DNA of 64,000 bases from Prolixibacter sp. SD074 (GTDB taxonomy: Bacteria; Bacteroidota; Bacteroidia; Bacteroidales; Prolixibacteraceae): positions 921,001 through 985,000 of the forward strand of contig NZ_BLAW01000001.1 of the NCBI RefSeq assembly GCF_009617895.1. The letters are read 5' to 3'. Under the pieces are notes generated by a model. It was not told where the DNA came from. It did no database searches and saw only the letters and a list, made by a program, of their open reading frames with translations. The translations under genes and the position numbers were made by a program. Below, in pieces: positions 41,430 through 51,844 of the stretch; the first letter of the stretch is position 1; every line of letters starts with the position of its first letter.

Positions 41430-41963
41430 TTATTCTTCGCGACAGCCAAACGTCTGTTCCAATTGAAGAAATGCGGCATCCGTAGCCTTTTTGTCATCCA
41501 GTCCGCTTTGTACAAAAAAGCTGATGGTTTTTCCTTCACAATTCAGGCAAATAATTTCGCCTTCCATTTTGCTGCCGTTTACCAGTGTCGCATATTTGGA
41601 ACGGTAAGCTTTTCGTCCGGCAAAAGTGACAGGCTCAATGGCAGTAAATTCAATGCCTGGCTGCTGATAAATTTGTGCAGCCCGCATATTTTTCTTGTGC
41701 GAATCGATGACCACATCCGGTTCGATATGTATGTTCAGCCAGGTAACCGTTATTACACCGGTAGCATCGTCCGTGTTGTGCTCAACCGAAAAATAATGTC
41801 CATCGTCATCGACAGGCTCGTCCGATATAATTGTCCAGTCGGCTGGAAGGCTGAAAGATACACCATCTTTTAAGAACTGGATATCATCGTCTGCAGGCGC
41901 TGCGGCAAAAGTAGTTGAAAGAAATAAAGCAAAAACGGAAAATATGGAAACCAGATATCTCAT
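41430..41963 (-). CDS. Exported hypothetical protein, PsbP-like fold suspected
   Basis: 177 residues with a signal peptide (MRYLVSIFSVFALFLSTTFA). The body (FLKDGVSFSLPADWTIISDE ... GRKAYRSKYATLVNGSKMEGEIICLNCEGKTISFFVQ) follows the pattern of PsbP/DUF1795-type small alpha/beta proteins: a hydrophobic SLPADW strand near the start and a late FFV.. strand. Two Cys in ICLNCEG could form a disulfide. Function unknown; single gene. Confidence 0.6.
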   Translation of the reverse strand: MRYLVSIFSVFALFLSTTFAAAPADDDIQFLKDGVSFSLPADWTIISDEPVDDDGHYFSVEHNTDDATGVITVTWLNIHIEPDVVIDSHKKNMRAAQIYQQPGIEFTAIEPVTFAGRKAYRSKYATLVNGSKMEGEIICLNCEGKTISFFVQSGLDDKKATDAAFLQLEQTFGCREE

Positions 41964-42139
41964 GTGCCATTTATATTTTGATGATACAAATATGATGAAC
42001 CTTGCCGGGAAAATATGACAGTATTAAGAAAATTTAAGATAATTTGAGCGCTGCCAATCGGTCCCGTTTTATAATTTGGCAGGGCATTTGTAAACCAGAC
42101 ACTGTTATGACAAACGAAGGTAACTAAAAACAAAAAGAT

Positions 42140-42814
42140 ATGATTTGGATTATTTTTATCGGATTTGCACTTTTGAGCTGGTTGGTCAGTTACCAGTTGA
42201 AAAGCCGGTTTAAAGCGTACGGAAAAATTCCTACCGCTAACGGAATGTCCGGGCGTGATGTAGCAGAACAGATGTTACGGGATCACGGTATTCAGGGAGT
42301 GAAAATTGGTACGGTGTCAGGTCAATTGAGCGACCATTACAATCCGGCCAACAAAACCGTAAACCTGAGCCACGATGTATATTACGGGCACAGTATCGCA
42401 GCAGCAGCAGTTGCCGCTCATGAATGCGGGCACGCCGTTCAGCATGCAGACGCTTATGAATGGTTAGGGCTGCGTTCAAAACTGGTCCCGATTGTGAGTG
42501 CCACCTCGAAGTACACCATGTGGATTTTGCTGGCCGGCATTTTTACGGTTCAGCGTTTTCCGGCCATTCTGTTGTTTGGTATTATCCTGTTTGGATTGAC
42601 CACGCTGTTTAGTTTTATTACCCTTCCGGTAGAAATTAATGCCAGCAGTCGTGCACTGGCCTGGTTGAAGACGACCGGCATTACGACTACCCAAACACAG
42701 GGAAAAGCACAAGATGCATTGAAATGGGCTGCGTACACTTATGTGGTAGCTGCACTAGCTTCATTGGCCACCCTGTTTTATTACATCCTGATATTCATAG
42801 GGGCGCGAAGATAA
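42140..42814 (+). CDS. Membrane zinc metallopeptidase (Zn_peptidase_2, YugP-like)
   Basis: 224-residue membrane protein. Zinc-binding HExxH is present as AAHECGHAVQHADAYEWL; N-terminal helix (IWIIFIGFALLSWLVSYQL) and three C-terminal helices anchor it. SDHYNPANKTVNLSHDVYYG is a conserved stretch of PF04298-type peptidases. Substrate unknown. It lies 61 bp upstream of the TonB receptor but likely independent. Confidence 0.88.
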   Translation: MIWIIFIGFALLSWLVSYQLKSRFKAYGKIPTANGMSGRDVAEQMLRDHGIQGVKIGTVSGQLSDHYNPANKTVNLSHDVYYGHSIAAAAVAAHECGHAVQHADAYEWLGLRSKLVPIVSATSKYTMWILLAGIFTVQRFPAILLFGIILFGLTTLFSFITLPVEINASSRALAWLKTTGITTTQTQGKAQDALKWAAYTYVVAALASLATLFYYILIFIGARR

Positions 42815-42875
42815 AGTCATTTGCATGTAACACGTTTATGTCCTTTCATAGATTAATAAGTTAAATAATCATTTT

Positions 42876-44951
42876 ATGGACAAAACAACTGGCAAGCGCC
42901 AGGCACCCGAAGTGGTGACGTTTAAAAAGTGGGGCAGGAAAGGGTACTCGGTCTTTTGTAGCCTGCACAAAGTAGTGCGTATAGGCTCGCTGGGGGTGAT
43001 GTATTTTTTGCATGCCATACCTTCGAACGCCGCAACCAATCTGTTGGATGCCCGCCGCGATACCCTCGATCTGACAAAAGACGTTCATCAGGTGGATGAG
43101 GTAGTGGTGCGTGCGCAACGTGCCCCTGTAACCTTCTCACAGGTGGCTCGTGCCGTTACCGTTATCGGGAAGGACGAGATTGAGGCTGCCCCGGTCCAGA
43201 GTATCCAGGATCTTTTAGAGTATGCATTAAATGTTGATGTACGACAACGTGGTAATTTTGGCGTTCAGGCCGATGTCAGCATCCGCGGTGGTTCTTTCGA
43301 CCAGGTTCTCATCCTGCTTAACGGCATCAACATCACCGACCCGCAAACGGGTCACCACAATTTAAATCTCCCCATCAGCCTCGATGCTGTCGAACGCATC
43401 GAAATCCTCGAAGGGCCCGCATCCCGGGTTTACAGAGCCAACGCCTTTAGCGGAGCCATCAACATCATCACCGGGACCAGTGATCATTCGAATTTGAAAG
43501 TGCGCGCTGCAGGCGGACAGCACGGCTATTATAATGGTGGTTTGTCGGGTACCTGGGTTACGAAACACATGAAAAACTTCATGGCAGCTGATTACCGAAA
43601 ATCCGATGGTTATATCAACAACACGGATTTCAATATCGGTGAGGGATTCTACCAGGGGAAAATCATGACCAATGCAGGTAACCTGGAAATCCAGACCGGT
43701 TACACCAACCGTGGATTTGGTGCCAATAGCTTCTATACGCCTGCTTATCCCAATCAGTACGAGCGCATTAAAACTATTTTCGCGTCAGCGAAAATGAAAA
43801 CCGGCAAGGTAGTGCATTTTACACCTTCGGTTTATTGGCGGCGAAATCAAGACCGTTTTGAGCTTTTTCGCGGTATGGTTGATGCGCCTTCGTGGTACAC
43901 ACAACACAATTATCACCTGACCGATGTGTACGGAACCAGCCTGAATGCCTGGTTTACTTCCCCGTTAGGGAAAACAGCATTTGGTTCCAACTTCCGGAGT
44001 GAGAACATCTGGAGTACCGTGTTGGGAAAAGAGATGGACAAGCCAATTAATGTTCCGGGAGAAGATGGAATCCGGTTTACGAAATCCGATTCCCGGACCA
44101 ACTTCAGTATGTTCCTGGAGCATTCGGCCTACCTAAAAAGCTGGACGTTTTCGGGCGGACTGGTGACTAACTGGAATTCGCAGCTGGGAATGAAATGGAA
44201 TTTGTACCCCGGAGCCAATATGAGTTGGAACTTCAGCAAGATAGCCCGTTGGTATGCATCCGTGAACAAGTCACTGCGAATGCCAACCTTTACCGATTTA
44301 TATTACAGCAGTCCGACAAACGTCGGAAATCCCGATTTAAAACCGGAAGAAGCTACAGTGTTGGAATCAGGAATAAAATTGGAACAGAAAGGTTTAACAG
44401 GCCATGTTTCGTTGTTTCACCGGTGGGGGAAAAACATGATTGATTGGGTCCGTCAACCCGACGAGACAGTTTGGCATGCTGAAAACCTGACCAAAATAAA
44501 CACCGATGGGGTAGAGTTCGCGGCACGAATCAATCCCAAAGAGTTATTCGGAAAGAAGACTTTTATTCATTCCATCGATGTTTCGTATGCATGGATGAAC
44601 CAGAATAAGCAGAGCGGAATTTATGCTTCCAGGTATGTACTGGATTACATGAAAAACAAGCTCGACATCGGTATTTCACATGCCATCTGGAATCACGTTG
44701 GTGCCAACTGGCAATTCTCTTACCAGGATAGAAACGGCGCCTACACCCGTTGGACAGGGACCAGCTATGGTGAAGAAGTTAGCTACAAGCCATTTTGGCT
44801 GGCCGATGCCCGTTTATATTGGAAGAGAAAAGGAACCAACATATACATGGGAATCTCCAATTTGTTGGATAAAACCTATTACGATTTTGGGAATCTCGCA
44901 CAACCGGGGCGCTGGATTCGGTTTGGGATAATACGGCAAATCGATTTCTGA
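42876..44951 (+). CDS. TonB-dependent outer-membrane receptor
   Basis: 691 residues. After an unusually long basic N-terminus (MDKTTGKRQAPEVVTFKKWG) and a hydrophobic signal near residue 40-52, a TonB box follows (QVDEVVVRAQRAPV). Plug domain: ITVIGKDEIEAAP-type strand (AVTVIGKDEIEAAPVQSIQD), VRQRGNFGVQADVSIRGGSFDQVLILLNG, ERIEILEGPASRVYRANAFSGAINI. Barrel to the end (YDFGNLAQPGRWIRFGIIRQIDF), with the NLLDKTYYDFG signature of BtuB/heme/siderophore receptors. No SusD partner and no cobalamin riboswitch upstream, so the ligand is open (B12-, heme- or siderophore-like). Confidence 0.9.
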   Translation: MDKTTGKRQAPEVVTFKKWGRKGYSVFCSLHKVVRIGSLGVMYFLHAIPSNAATNLLDARRDTLDLTKDVHQVDEVVVRAQRAPVTFSQVARAVTVIGKDEIEAAPVQSIQDLLEYALNVDVRQRGNFGVQADVSIRGGSFDQVLILLNGINITDPQTGHHNLNLPISLDAVERIEILEGPASRVYRANAFSGAINIITGTSDHSNLKVRAAGGQHGYYNGGLSGTWVTKHMKNFMAADYRKSDGYINNTDFNIGEGFYQGKIMTNAGNLEIQTGYTNRGFGANSFYTPAYPNQYERIKTIFASAKMKTGKVVHFTPSVYWRRNQDRFELFRGMVDAPSWYTQHNYHLTDVYGTSLNAWFTSPLGKTAFGSNFRSENIWSTVLGKEMDKPINVPGEDGIRFTKSDSRTNFSMFLEHSAYLKSWTFSGGLVTNWNSQLGMKWNLYPGANMSWNFSKIARWYASVNKSLRMPTFTDLYYSSPTNVGNPDLKPEEATVLESGIKLEQKGLTGHVSLFHRWGKNMIDWVRQPDETVWHAENLTKINTDGVEFAARINPKELFGKKTFIHSIDVSYAWMNQNKQSGIYASRYVLDYMKNKLDIGISHAIWNHVGANWQFSYQDRNGAYTRWTGTSYGEEVSYKPFWLADARLYWKRKGTNIYMGISNLLDKTYYDFGNLAQPGRWIRFGIIRQIDF

Positions 44952-45082
44952 TAATAAATTAATGGATTCGGGCCGGGATGTTGCAAAAATGCATCCCGGA
45001 TTGAATCCACGTTACTCTTGTCAAGGTTTTGCGCCAATTTATTTACTATATTCGTGCACCAAAAAAATAAGAAACGAAGCAT

Positions 45083-45526
45083 ATGTTAAAAGGAATTTTG
45101 GCGATTTCCGGACAGCCCGGACTTTTTAAAGTAGTATCCGAAGGAAAAAATAACATCATTGTCGAATCGTTGCTGAACGGAAAAAAGATGCCGGCATTTG
45201 CCAGCTCTAAAATCAGTTCATTGGAAGATATTGCCATTTACACTTTACAGGAAGACGTTCCGTTGAAAGACGTTTTCAAAAATATCATCAAAAAAGAAAA
45301 TGGCGGTAAAGCGATTAGTCACAAGGCATCGACCCAGGAACTTACCAATTATTTTGCCGAAGTATTGCCCGATTATGACCGTGACCAGGTATACATTTCC
45401 GATATCCGGAAGGTTATTCAGTGGTACAACCTGCTTCAGGAGAAGGAATTGCTGAATGACGATGAAGAGGTAGAAGATGAAGAAGCAGCAAAATCTGAAG
45501 CATCGGAAGACGACAGCAAAAAATAA
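45083..45526 (+). CDS. DUF5606 family protein
   Basis: 147 residues: LKGILAISGQPGLFKVVSEG, then ESLLNGKKMPAFASSKISSLEDIAIYT, is the Bacteroidota-specific DUF5606 domain. The C-terminal tail is acidic (DDEEVEDEEAAKSEASEDDSKK). Cytosolic, unknown function. Strong terminator directly downstream. Confidence 0.88.
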   Translation: MLKGILAISGQPGLFKVVSEGKNNIIVESLLNGKKMPAFASSKISSLEDIAIYTLQEDVPLKDVFKNIIKKENGGKAISHKASTQELTNYFAEVLPDYDRDQVYISDIRKVIQWYNLLQEKELLNDDEEVEDEEAAKSEASEDDSKK

Positions 45527-45545
45527 TTTATTATAGATATGGGGT

Positions 45546-45580
45546 GAGGGCATTCAACATTGAATGCCCTCTTTTTTTTT
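45546..45580 (+). terminator. Intrinsic terminator after the DUF5606 gene
   Basis: GAGGGCATTCAA (45546-45557) and TTGAATGCCCTC (45560-45571), then nine T. Confidence 0.9.
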
Positions 45581-45611
45581 AGGAATTTTTTGGGTACGTG
45601 AAACAGATCCT

Positions 45612-45780
45612 CAAAATCGGGTGGATTGAAAAAATCGAATAGTTGTCCTTTTTAAGGAGCTTAATCCATTCGCTTGCATTTTGAGCTAAATCTACCCGAC
45701 ATCCGTTTCTTTCAGTAATCTCCTTAACAGGAAGAAATTGCTGCGGTCGTCATCAATCTGAATAATTTTATCAATATCCA
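45612..45780 (-). pseudogene. Frameshifted remnant of a response-regulator receiver domain
   Basis: On the minus strand one frame reads DIDKIIQIDDDRSNFFLLRR, then LLKETD, the phospho-acceptor acidic cluster and first helix of a REC domain. About one codon later a second frame continues CRVDLAQNASEWIKLLKKDN and YSIFSIHPIL. The two halves need a frame change near 45690, and nothing of the rest of the protein (output or kinase domain) is left. It lies between the DUF5606 terminator and purC. Confidence 0.5.
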
Positions 45781-45809
45781 ATAACTAAAAAGTTAGTTTA
45801 CATTGAAGT

Positions 45810-46766
45810 TTATGAGAGCGTTTGCTTAATGTAGCTCGTTACATTGTCTTGAATACGAGCGGCAACGTCGTTGGCTTCGGCTTTTTGAAACGTATCACCG
45901 GTAATTTTCTCGAACAGCTCAATGTATCGGTTGGAAACCTGGTTGACAAACTCTTCGTTCATCTCCGGAACTTTCTGGCCATCCTGTCCCTGGAAACCAT
46001 TTTCGATTAACCACTGACGCACAAATTCTTTCGACAGTTGCTTTTGCTTTTCGCCATTGGCCAATCTTTCTTCGTAGCCATCAGCATAAAAATAGCGTGA
46101 TGAATCCGGTGTATGAATCTCGTCAATCAGGTAAATCTGACCATTTTTCTTACCGAATTCATACTTGGTATCTACCAAAATCAGCCCCTTTTCGGCCGCC
46201 ATTTCGGTTCCCAGCTGAAATAATTCGTGCGTATATTTCTCAAGTAACACGTAGTCTTCCTCGCTTACCAGTCCCTTAACCAAAATTTCCTCACGGGAAA
46301 TATCCTCATCATGGCCTTCGTCGGCTTTGGTTGTAGGAGTGAGGAGTGGTTGAGCAAATTTCTGATTTTCTTTCATTCCCTCCGGGAGAGGAACGCCGCA
46401 CAACGAGCGCTTTCCATCACGGTACTCGCGCCAGGCGTGCCCCGTCAGGTAACCACGAATGACCATCTCTACTTTGAAAGGCTCACACATATGTCCAACA
46501 GTGACCATTGGGTCAGGAGTCGCGATTTTCCAGTTCGGAACAATGTCCGAAGTTGCATCCAAAAATTTAGATGCGATCTGGTTCAGAACCTGTCCTTTGT
46601 AAGGAATGCCTTCCGGGAGCACCACATCGAAGGCAGAAATCCGGTCGGAAACAATCATTACAAGGTAATCGTCGTTGATGTTATACACATCGCGCACTTT
46701 TCCTTTGTAAACACTTTTTTGTCCGGGAAAATTGAAATCTGTCCGGGTAATGGCTTTACTGCTCAT
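45810..46766 (-). CDS. purC: Phosphoribosylaminoimidazole-succinocarboxamide synthase (SAICAR synthase)
   Basis: ATP-dependent step of purine synthesis joining CAIR and aspartate. 318 residues, the longer form. [39 protein letters not shown] is the N-terminal ATP site; [17 protein letters not shown] and [20 protein letters not shown] are conserved substrate motifs. It lies 30 nt after phoH on the same strand, so they may be co-transcribed. Confidence 0.96.
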   Translation of the reverse strand: MSSKAITRTDFNFPGQKSVYKGKVRDVYNINDDYLVMIVSDRISAFDVVLPEGIPYKGQVLNQIASKFLDATSDIVPNWKIATPDPMVTVGHMCEPFKVEMVIRGYLTGHAWREYRDGKRSLCGVPLPEGMKENQKFAQPLLTPTTKADEGHDEDISREEILVKGLVSEEDYVLLEKYTHELFQLGTEMAAEKGLILVDTKYEFGKKNGQIYLIDEIHTPDSSRYFYADGYEERLANGEKQKQLSKEFVRQWLIENGFQGQDGQKVPEMNEEFVNQVSNRYIELFEKITGDTFQKAEANDVAARIQDNVTSYIKQTLS

Positions 46767-46796
46767 GTTGATAAAGTTTAATAGTTTTAAAAATGC

Positions 46797-47753
46797 TTAT
46801 TTCGATTTATCATAACGGTCGTATGCTTCAACAATATCGCGTACCAAACGGTGCCGGATAATATCGCCCTTGTCAAATTCAATGATGGAAATTCCTTCTA
46901 AATCCTTTAAAATTCGGAGTGCAGTTATCAAGCCCGAAGGCTGCTTTTTGGGTAGGTCAATCTGCGTAATGTCACCGGTAATCACATATTTGGTATTTAG
47001 TCCCATTCGGGTTAAAAACATCTTCAATTGCGGGATAGAAGTATTCTGAGCTTCGTCCAAAATAACATAGGCATTGCTGAGTGTACGTCCGCGCATAAAT
47101 GCCAGTGGTGCAATCTGAATGACGCCATCTTTCAGAAATTCTTCAAGCTTTCGCGGTGGAATCATATCAAGCAGCGCATCATACAACGGCTGCAGATATG
47201 GATCGATCTTCTCCTTCAAATCTCCCGGTAGGAAGCCTAGATTTTCACCAGCTTCAACAGCCGGGCGACTCAGGATGATCCGTTTGATTTCACGGTTTTT
47301 CAACGCCCGAACGGCTAAAGCAATGGCCGTGTAGGTTTTTCCTGAACCAGCCGGGCCGATGGCAAAGATCAAATCGTCTTCTTTCGCCTTTTCAACCAGC
47401 TTTCGCTGATTGGGAGTACGTGCCCTTATGGGTTTCCCGGAGTTTCCGAAAAGTAAAATATCTTCCTGTCCGGGAAATTGCCGGTCGATGGTTTCCGCGT
47501 TCATCATAATTTGATGAATGCTCTCGTCGGACAATGAATTGTAATGGTAGTAGTGGTCGAGTACCAGCTGAAATTTGGTGGTAAACTCCTCTATTTCCGT
47601 ATGTTCACCTTTTACTTTGACGTTGTGCCCACGGGCAGTGATGATTAGTTTTGGAAAGTAGGACTTTATCAAATCAATTTTACTGCTCCGCACTCCAAAG
47701 AAAGAAGTATGTTCTACGCCTTCGAGTTCAAAAATCTTTTCGATCATAAACAT
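46797..47753 (-). CDS. phoH: PhoH family ATPase
   Basis: 318 residues. N-terminal KH-like domain (about 25-70: LIITARGHNVKVKGEHTEIEEF) followed by the PhoH ATPase: Walker A AIGPAGSGKTYTA, ILSRPAVEAGENLGFLPGDL, Walker B YVILDEAQNTS, and the sensor VITGDITQIDLP. Probably an RNA-linked ATPase/helicase; in many bacteria it sits beside ybeY, which is not here. A second start is the ATG at 47747. Confidence 0.94.
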   Translation of the reverse strand: MFMIEKIFELEGVEHTSFFGVRSSKIDLIKSYFPKLIITARGHNVKVKGEHTEIEEFTTKFQLVLDHYYHYNSLSDESIHQIMMNAETIDRQFPGQEDILLFGNSGKPIRARTPNQRKLVEKAKEDDLIFAIGPAGSGKTYTAIALAVRALKNREIKRIILSRPAVEAGENLGFLPGDLKEKIDPYLQPLYDALLDMIPPRKLEEFLKDGVIQIAPLAFMRGRTLSNAYVILDEAQNTSIPQLKMFLTRMGLNTKYVITGDITQIDLPKKQPSGLITALRILKDLEGISIIEFDKGDIIRHRLVRDIVEAYDRYDKSK

Positions 47754-47931
47754 TTATTATCACCTCAATGAAAGGCACTACAAAATAAACACTTTTTTTC
47801 GTGTTGATACGACAACCTTCCGGCAGATTACCCCCACAAAAGAATTTATTAACTTCGTTCGCAAATCAAAACTCAGTAAAGCCGTTTTGGTTTATAAAAA
47901 ATAAATTATCATTCTCTAAATAAAGGATTAC

Positions 47932-48717
47932 ATGGCGAAGAAGGAACATCTGGATGCATTTGGAAAGTTACTGGATATAATGGACGAACTAAGGGTGAAA
48001 TGTCCGTGGGACCGAAAGCAGACCTTTGAATCGCTTCGAAAGTTAACCATCGAAGAAACGTACGAATTGGGTGGCGCTATCATTGAGCGCGACTTACCGG
48101 AAATCAAAAAAGAGTTGGGTGATATTCTGCTGCATATCGTCTTTTACGCCAAGATTGGCGACGAAATGGACTCGTTCGACATTGGTGATGTGATAAACGC
48201 ACTGACGGAAAAACTAATTTACCGGCATCCCCACGTTTTCGGCGACGTTTCGGTAGCTGATGCTAACGAAGTAGAGGAAAACTGGGAAGCACTGAAATTG
48301 AAGGAAAAAGGTCGTAAGAAGAAAGTTCTGGAAGGCGTTCCCACATCGCTTCCGGCACTGGTTAAGGCTAATCGGATACAGGAAAAGGCGAGGGGGGTTG
48401 GCTTTGATTGGGAATACCGGGAACAGGTTTGGGACAAGGTGAAAGAAGAACTGGCGGAGGTAGAGCACGAAATGAAAGTAAATGACCCGGTCAAAATGGA
48501 ACAGGAATTTGGCGATCTATTCTTTTCGCTGGTTAATGCCGCACGTTTGTATGATATTGATCCGGAAACGGCCCTGGAACGCACGAATCGCAAATTCATC
48601 CACCGATTTAATTACCTGGAAGAGAAAACGCTCGGTAACGGACGTTCCATGCATGATATGAGCCTGGAAGAGATGGACATATACTGGGAGGAGGCCAAAA
48701 AACTGGATAATAAGTAA
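47932..48717 (+). CDS. mazG: Nucleoside triphosphate pyrophosphohydrolase MazG
   Basis: Hydrolyses (d)NTPs to monophosphate and pyrophosphate, cleaning the nucleotide pool. 261 residues with two MazG domains: N-terminal CPWDRKQTFESLRKLTIEETYELGGAI and ELGDILLHIVFYAKI; C-terminal KANRIQEKARGVGFDW, EELAEVEHEM and EFGDLFFSLVNAARL. Both EExxE..ExxD magnesium sites look present. The stop is 6 bp before a MITE-like element. Confidence 0.95.
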   Translation: MAKKEHLDAFGKLLDIMDELRVKCPWDRKQTFESLRKLTIEETYELGGAIIERDLPEIKKELGDILLHIVFYAKIGDEMDSFDIGDVINALTEKLIYRHPHVFGDVSVADANEVEENWEALKLKEKGRKKKVLEGVPTSLPALVKANRIQEKARGVGFDWEYREQVWDKVKEELAEVEHEMKVNDPVKMEQEFGDLFFSLVNAARLYDIDPETALERTNRKFIHRFNYLEEKTLGNGRSMHDMSLEEMDIYWEEAKKLDNK

Positions 48718-48722
48718 TCAAA

Positions 48723-48933
48723 AAAGAGGGTGTCCGAAAAGTCCAAAGAGCATTTTCAGAACTATCAAATTGTAAGTACAGCTTTAGTTATTTACCCCTA
48801 AATCCCCTGAAGGGGACTTTAAGCCTCACCTTTAGGGAGTCCCGATGTCCATCGGGAGGAGGGGTAAATCCAAGATTGCTTTCAATTTGAAAGTAAACAC
48901 TTTTCCAATTCAACTTTTCGGACACCCTCTTTT
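48723..48933. mobile_element. MITE-like element with 21-bp perfect terminal inverted repeats
   Basis: Left arm 48723-48743 begins AAAAGAGGGTGTCCGAAAAG; right arm 48913-48933 is its exact reverse complement. The 211-bp interior has no ORF and contains a second inverted pair (TTTACCCCTAAATCCCC near 48791 and GAGGGGTAAAT near 48860) and CCTGAAGGGGAC. The ends look like those of Bacteroidota IS elements. It fills the whole gap between convergent mazG and clpC and overlaps the clpC stop codon by two bases. As RNA it folds into a long hairpin and could act as terminator for both. Confidence 0.75.
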
Positions 48934-51490
48934 AATTGCTGTTATTTTCTAATGCCTTGGGCGGGCCTGCCGGTGAGACAATCTTGACCACCATTTTATT
49001 TTCTTTGACATTGTAATCAATGGTTATTGTTGAGCCATCTTCAATCCGGTTTTGGATAATGGCTTCTGCCATTTCATCCTCGAGGTATTTTTGAATAGCC
49101 CTTTTCAACGGACGCGCTCCAAACTGTGGATCAAAACCTTTATCAGAAATAAAATCTTTTGCCTTATTTGTAATTTTCAGTTTGTAATTCAATGCTTCAA
49201 CACGTTCGTACAAGCCTTTAAGCTCGATATCGATAATCTTGCCTATTTGCTCCTTCGATAAAGTATTGAAGAGAACCACATCGTCCACACGGTTCAAAAA
49301 TTCCGGTGCAAAAGCACGTTTCAGCGCTTTCTGAATAATATATTTAGCATGCTCGTTCTCATCATCAGGTGTTTTATTGGTATTGAAGCCCAACCCCTGA
49401 CCGAAGTCTTTCAGTTGGCGGGTCCCAATATTGGAAGTCATGATGATAATCGTATTTCGAAAGTCAATCTTGCGACCTAAACTATCCGTCAGACGACCTT
49501 CATCCAATACCTGAAGAAGCAGGTTGAAAACATCCGGGTGTGCTTTCTCAATTTCATCCAACAACACAACGGCATAAGGTTTTCTCCTTACTTTTTCTGT
49601 CAACTGGCCACCTTCTTCGTACCCAACATATCCCGGAGGAGCACCCACCAACCGCGAAACAGAGAATTTCTCCATGTATTCGCTCATATCAATGCGAATC
49701 AGCGCTTCACTGCTGTCGAACAGATATTCAGCCAATACTTTCGCCAACTGCGTTTTTCCAACCCCGGTAGGACCAAGGAAGATGAAAGTTCCAATTGGTT
49801 TGTTTGGATCCTTCAATCCCGCACGGTTTCGCTGAATCGCCTTGGTAATCTTTTCCAAAGCTTCATCCTGGCCAATCACATTTGCTTTCAGATCGGCCAG
49901 CATGTTTTTCAGCTTTTTACCTTCTGCTTCAGCAATACGCTGTACAGGAATACCGGACATCATAGAAACTACATCGGCAACTTGTTCTTCACCAACAGTT
50001 TCACGGTGATTTTCCAACTCTTTTTCCCAGTCATCCTTCTCTTTGTCAAGTTTGGCCAACAGGTTTTTTTCCTTGTCCCGAAAGCTGGCAGCCAACTCGA
50101 AATTCTGGCTTTTTACAGCCTGAATTTTTTCGTTCCGGGTACCCTCAATTTCGTCCTCCAGCTTAATAATCCTGTCAGGAACCGTAATATTTGAGATATG
50201 AACCCTTGAACCTGATTCATCCAATGCATCAATTGCCTTATCAGGAAGATGCCGGTCGGTAATGTATCGGGTTGTGAGTTTCACGCAAGCGTCAATCGCT
50301 TCCGGCGTGTAAATTACGTTATGGTGATCTTCGTAACGTTCTTTGATGTTATTAAGAATCTCGATGGTTTCTTCAATACTGGTTGGTTCCACCATTACTT
50401 TTTGGAAACGACGCTCCAAGGCACCGTCTTTTTCGATGTGTTGGCGGTATTCATCAAGCGTAGTGGCGCCAATACATTGAATATCACCGCGGGCTAACGC
50501 AGGTTTTAACATATTGGCAGCATCCAGCGAACCGGTAGCGCCGCCGGCACCAACAATCGTGTGAATCTCATCGATGAAAAGAATCACATTGTCCACTTTC
50601 GAAAGTTCGTTGAGAATCGCTTTCATGCGTTCTTCAAACTGTCCGCGATATTTTGTTCCAGCTACAATAGAAGCCAAGTCGAGGCTTACCACGCGTTTGT
50701 CGAACAATATGCGCGACACTTTTTTCTGTGCGATGCGCAAGGCCAGACCTTCTACAATAGCCGATTTACCAACGCCAGGTTCTCCAATTAAAACTGGGTT
50801 GTTTTTCTTGCGCCGGCTTAAAACCTGTGCAATCCGCTCGATCTCTTTCTGACGGCCAACAATCGGATCAAGGCTGCCTTCAACGGCTGCTTTGGTAATA
50901 TCGATACCAAAATTATCGAGAACCGGAGTTTCGGTTTTGGGAGAAGAACCTTTGGTGCTACCTGAACCAGACGGCCCACTTCCGCTACCACGACCACCAT
51001 ACATATCGTCCTGGTCATCGCTGTCTTCCGGAAAATCGGATTTGTTTTCGGTCTTTGAAAGATGCCCGAGTTCGGTTTTTACATCGTCATAACCCAGCCC
51101 ATAGTCATTGAACAGCTGACTTACCAGGCTATTTTGATCTTTCAGAATAGCCAGGAGTAAATGTCCTGTACTAATGGTCTGTTCGTTCAATGAGCGTGCC
51201 TCGAGATAAACAATTTTGAGAACCTTCTCGGTACTTTTCATCAATGGTACCGACGCATCGGGCCCAAGTGGTTTGTCATTAATAACTGCTTTTTCCACAT
51301 CCTTCTTGATGCCGGAGAAATCAATACCTAGCTGGGTCATGATATCAATGGCGACTCCCTCACCATCTCTTAGAATTCCAAGAAAAAGGTGTTCGGTTCC
51401 AATGTGATCATTCCCCAACCGGATGGCTTCTTCGCGGCTGTAGGAGAGGACATCTTTTATTCTGGGTGAAAATTTTGAATCCATACTCAT
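48932..51490 (-). CDS. clpC: ATP-dependent Clp protease ATP-binding subunit ClpC
   Basis: Hsp100 unfoldase that feeds ClpP. 852 residues: two Clp_N repeats (about 5-145: [33 protein letters not shown]), a Gly/Ser linker ([19 protein letters not shown]), AAA-1 with Walker [16 protein letters not shown], the middle domain with UVR-like [24 protein letters not shown]-2 with [20 protein letters not shown], and a C-terminal D2 small domain. The middle domain marks it as ClpC, not ClpB. The stop codon lies at the MITE edge. Confidence 0.95.
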   Translation of the reverse strand: MSMDSKFSPRIKDVLSYSREEAIRLGNDHIGTEHLFLGILRDGEGVAIDIMTQLGIDFSGIKKDVEKAVINDKPLGPDASVPLMKSTEKVLKIVYLEARSLNEQTISTGHLLLAILKDQNSLVSQLFNDYGLGYDDVKTELGHLSKTENKSDFPEDSDDQDDMYGGRGSGSGPSGSGSTKGSSPKTETPVLDNFGIDITKAAVEGSLDPIVGRQKEIERIAQVLSRRKKNNPVLIGEPGVGKSAIVEGLALRIAQKKVSRILFDKRVVSLDLASIVAGTKYRGQFEERMKAILNELSKVDNVILFIDEIHTIVGAGGATGSLDAANMLKPALARGDIQCIGATTLDEYRQHIEKDGALERRFQKVMVEPTSIEETIEILNNIKERYEDHHNVIYTPEAIDACVKLTTRYITDRHLPDKAIDALDESGSRVHISNITVPDRIIKLEDEIEGTRNEKIQAVKSQNFELAASFRDKEKNLLAKLDKEKDDWEKELENHRETVGEEQVADVVSMMSGIPVQRIAEAEGKKLKNMLADLKANVIGQDEALEKITKAIQRNRAGLKDPNKPIGTFIFLGPTGVGKTQLAKVLAEYLFDSSEALIRIDMSEYMEKFSVSRLVGAPPGYVGYEEGGQLTEKVRRKPYAVVLLDEIEKAHPDVFNLLLQVLDEGRLTDSLGRKIDFRNTIIIMTSNIGTRQLKDFGQGLGFNTNKTPDDENEHAKYIIQKALKRAFAPEFLNRVDDVVLFNTLSKEQIGKIIDIELKGLYERVEALNYKLKITNKAKDFISDKGFDPQFGARPLKRAIQKYLEDEMAEAIIQNRIEDGSTITIDYNVKENKMVVKIVSPAGPPKALENNSN

Positions 51491-51844
51491 CAGCTAACTG
51501 TGTTTGCAATTGCTTATCAAATACTGTTCCGGGTAATCCGAAATTACTAAAATAGCTATTATTTCAGTTTTTTTCAAGGTGTTTTAGCCAAATTAACAAC
51601 CGATCGCACCAGCATGTTCAGTGGATTCGTGCTGGAAACGAGAAAGTTTACTAATCCATAATTTATTATCTGTCAAAATATGTAACCTTTCTGACTTTTC
51701 GTCATTTGAAAGCCCAAACAATATGTAAAGCAGGAGTTTGGGTTTGTCAGTAAATTGAAGCGCAAATAATTCTCATAGATACCTATATTTTACTATTTTT
51801 GTGTGACCTAAAAAGAGACGTTAGAAATTTTTAATTTAAAGTAA
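51491..51844. other. Divergent intergenic region clpC-gyrA with gyrA -7 box
   Basis: 354 bp between two divergent genes. A TATTTTTG box (51794-51801) matches TAnnTTTG 44 bp upstream of gyrA on the plus strand. I found no clear stress-type (CIRCE/CtsR) operator before clpC. Confidence 0.45.

Noticed and set aside
42815-42875. Cobalamin riboswitch before the TonB receptor
   Set aside because: Only 61 bp are available and the B12-box core is absent.
49538-50194. 218-codon plus-strand open frame opposite clpC
   Set aside because: Antisense to the conserved AAA domains; Phe/Asn-rich shadow translation.
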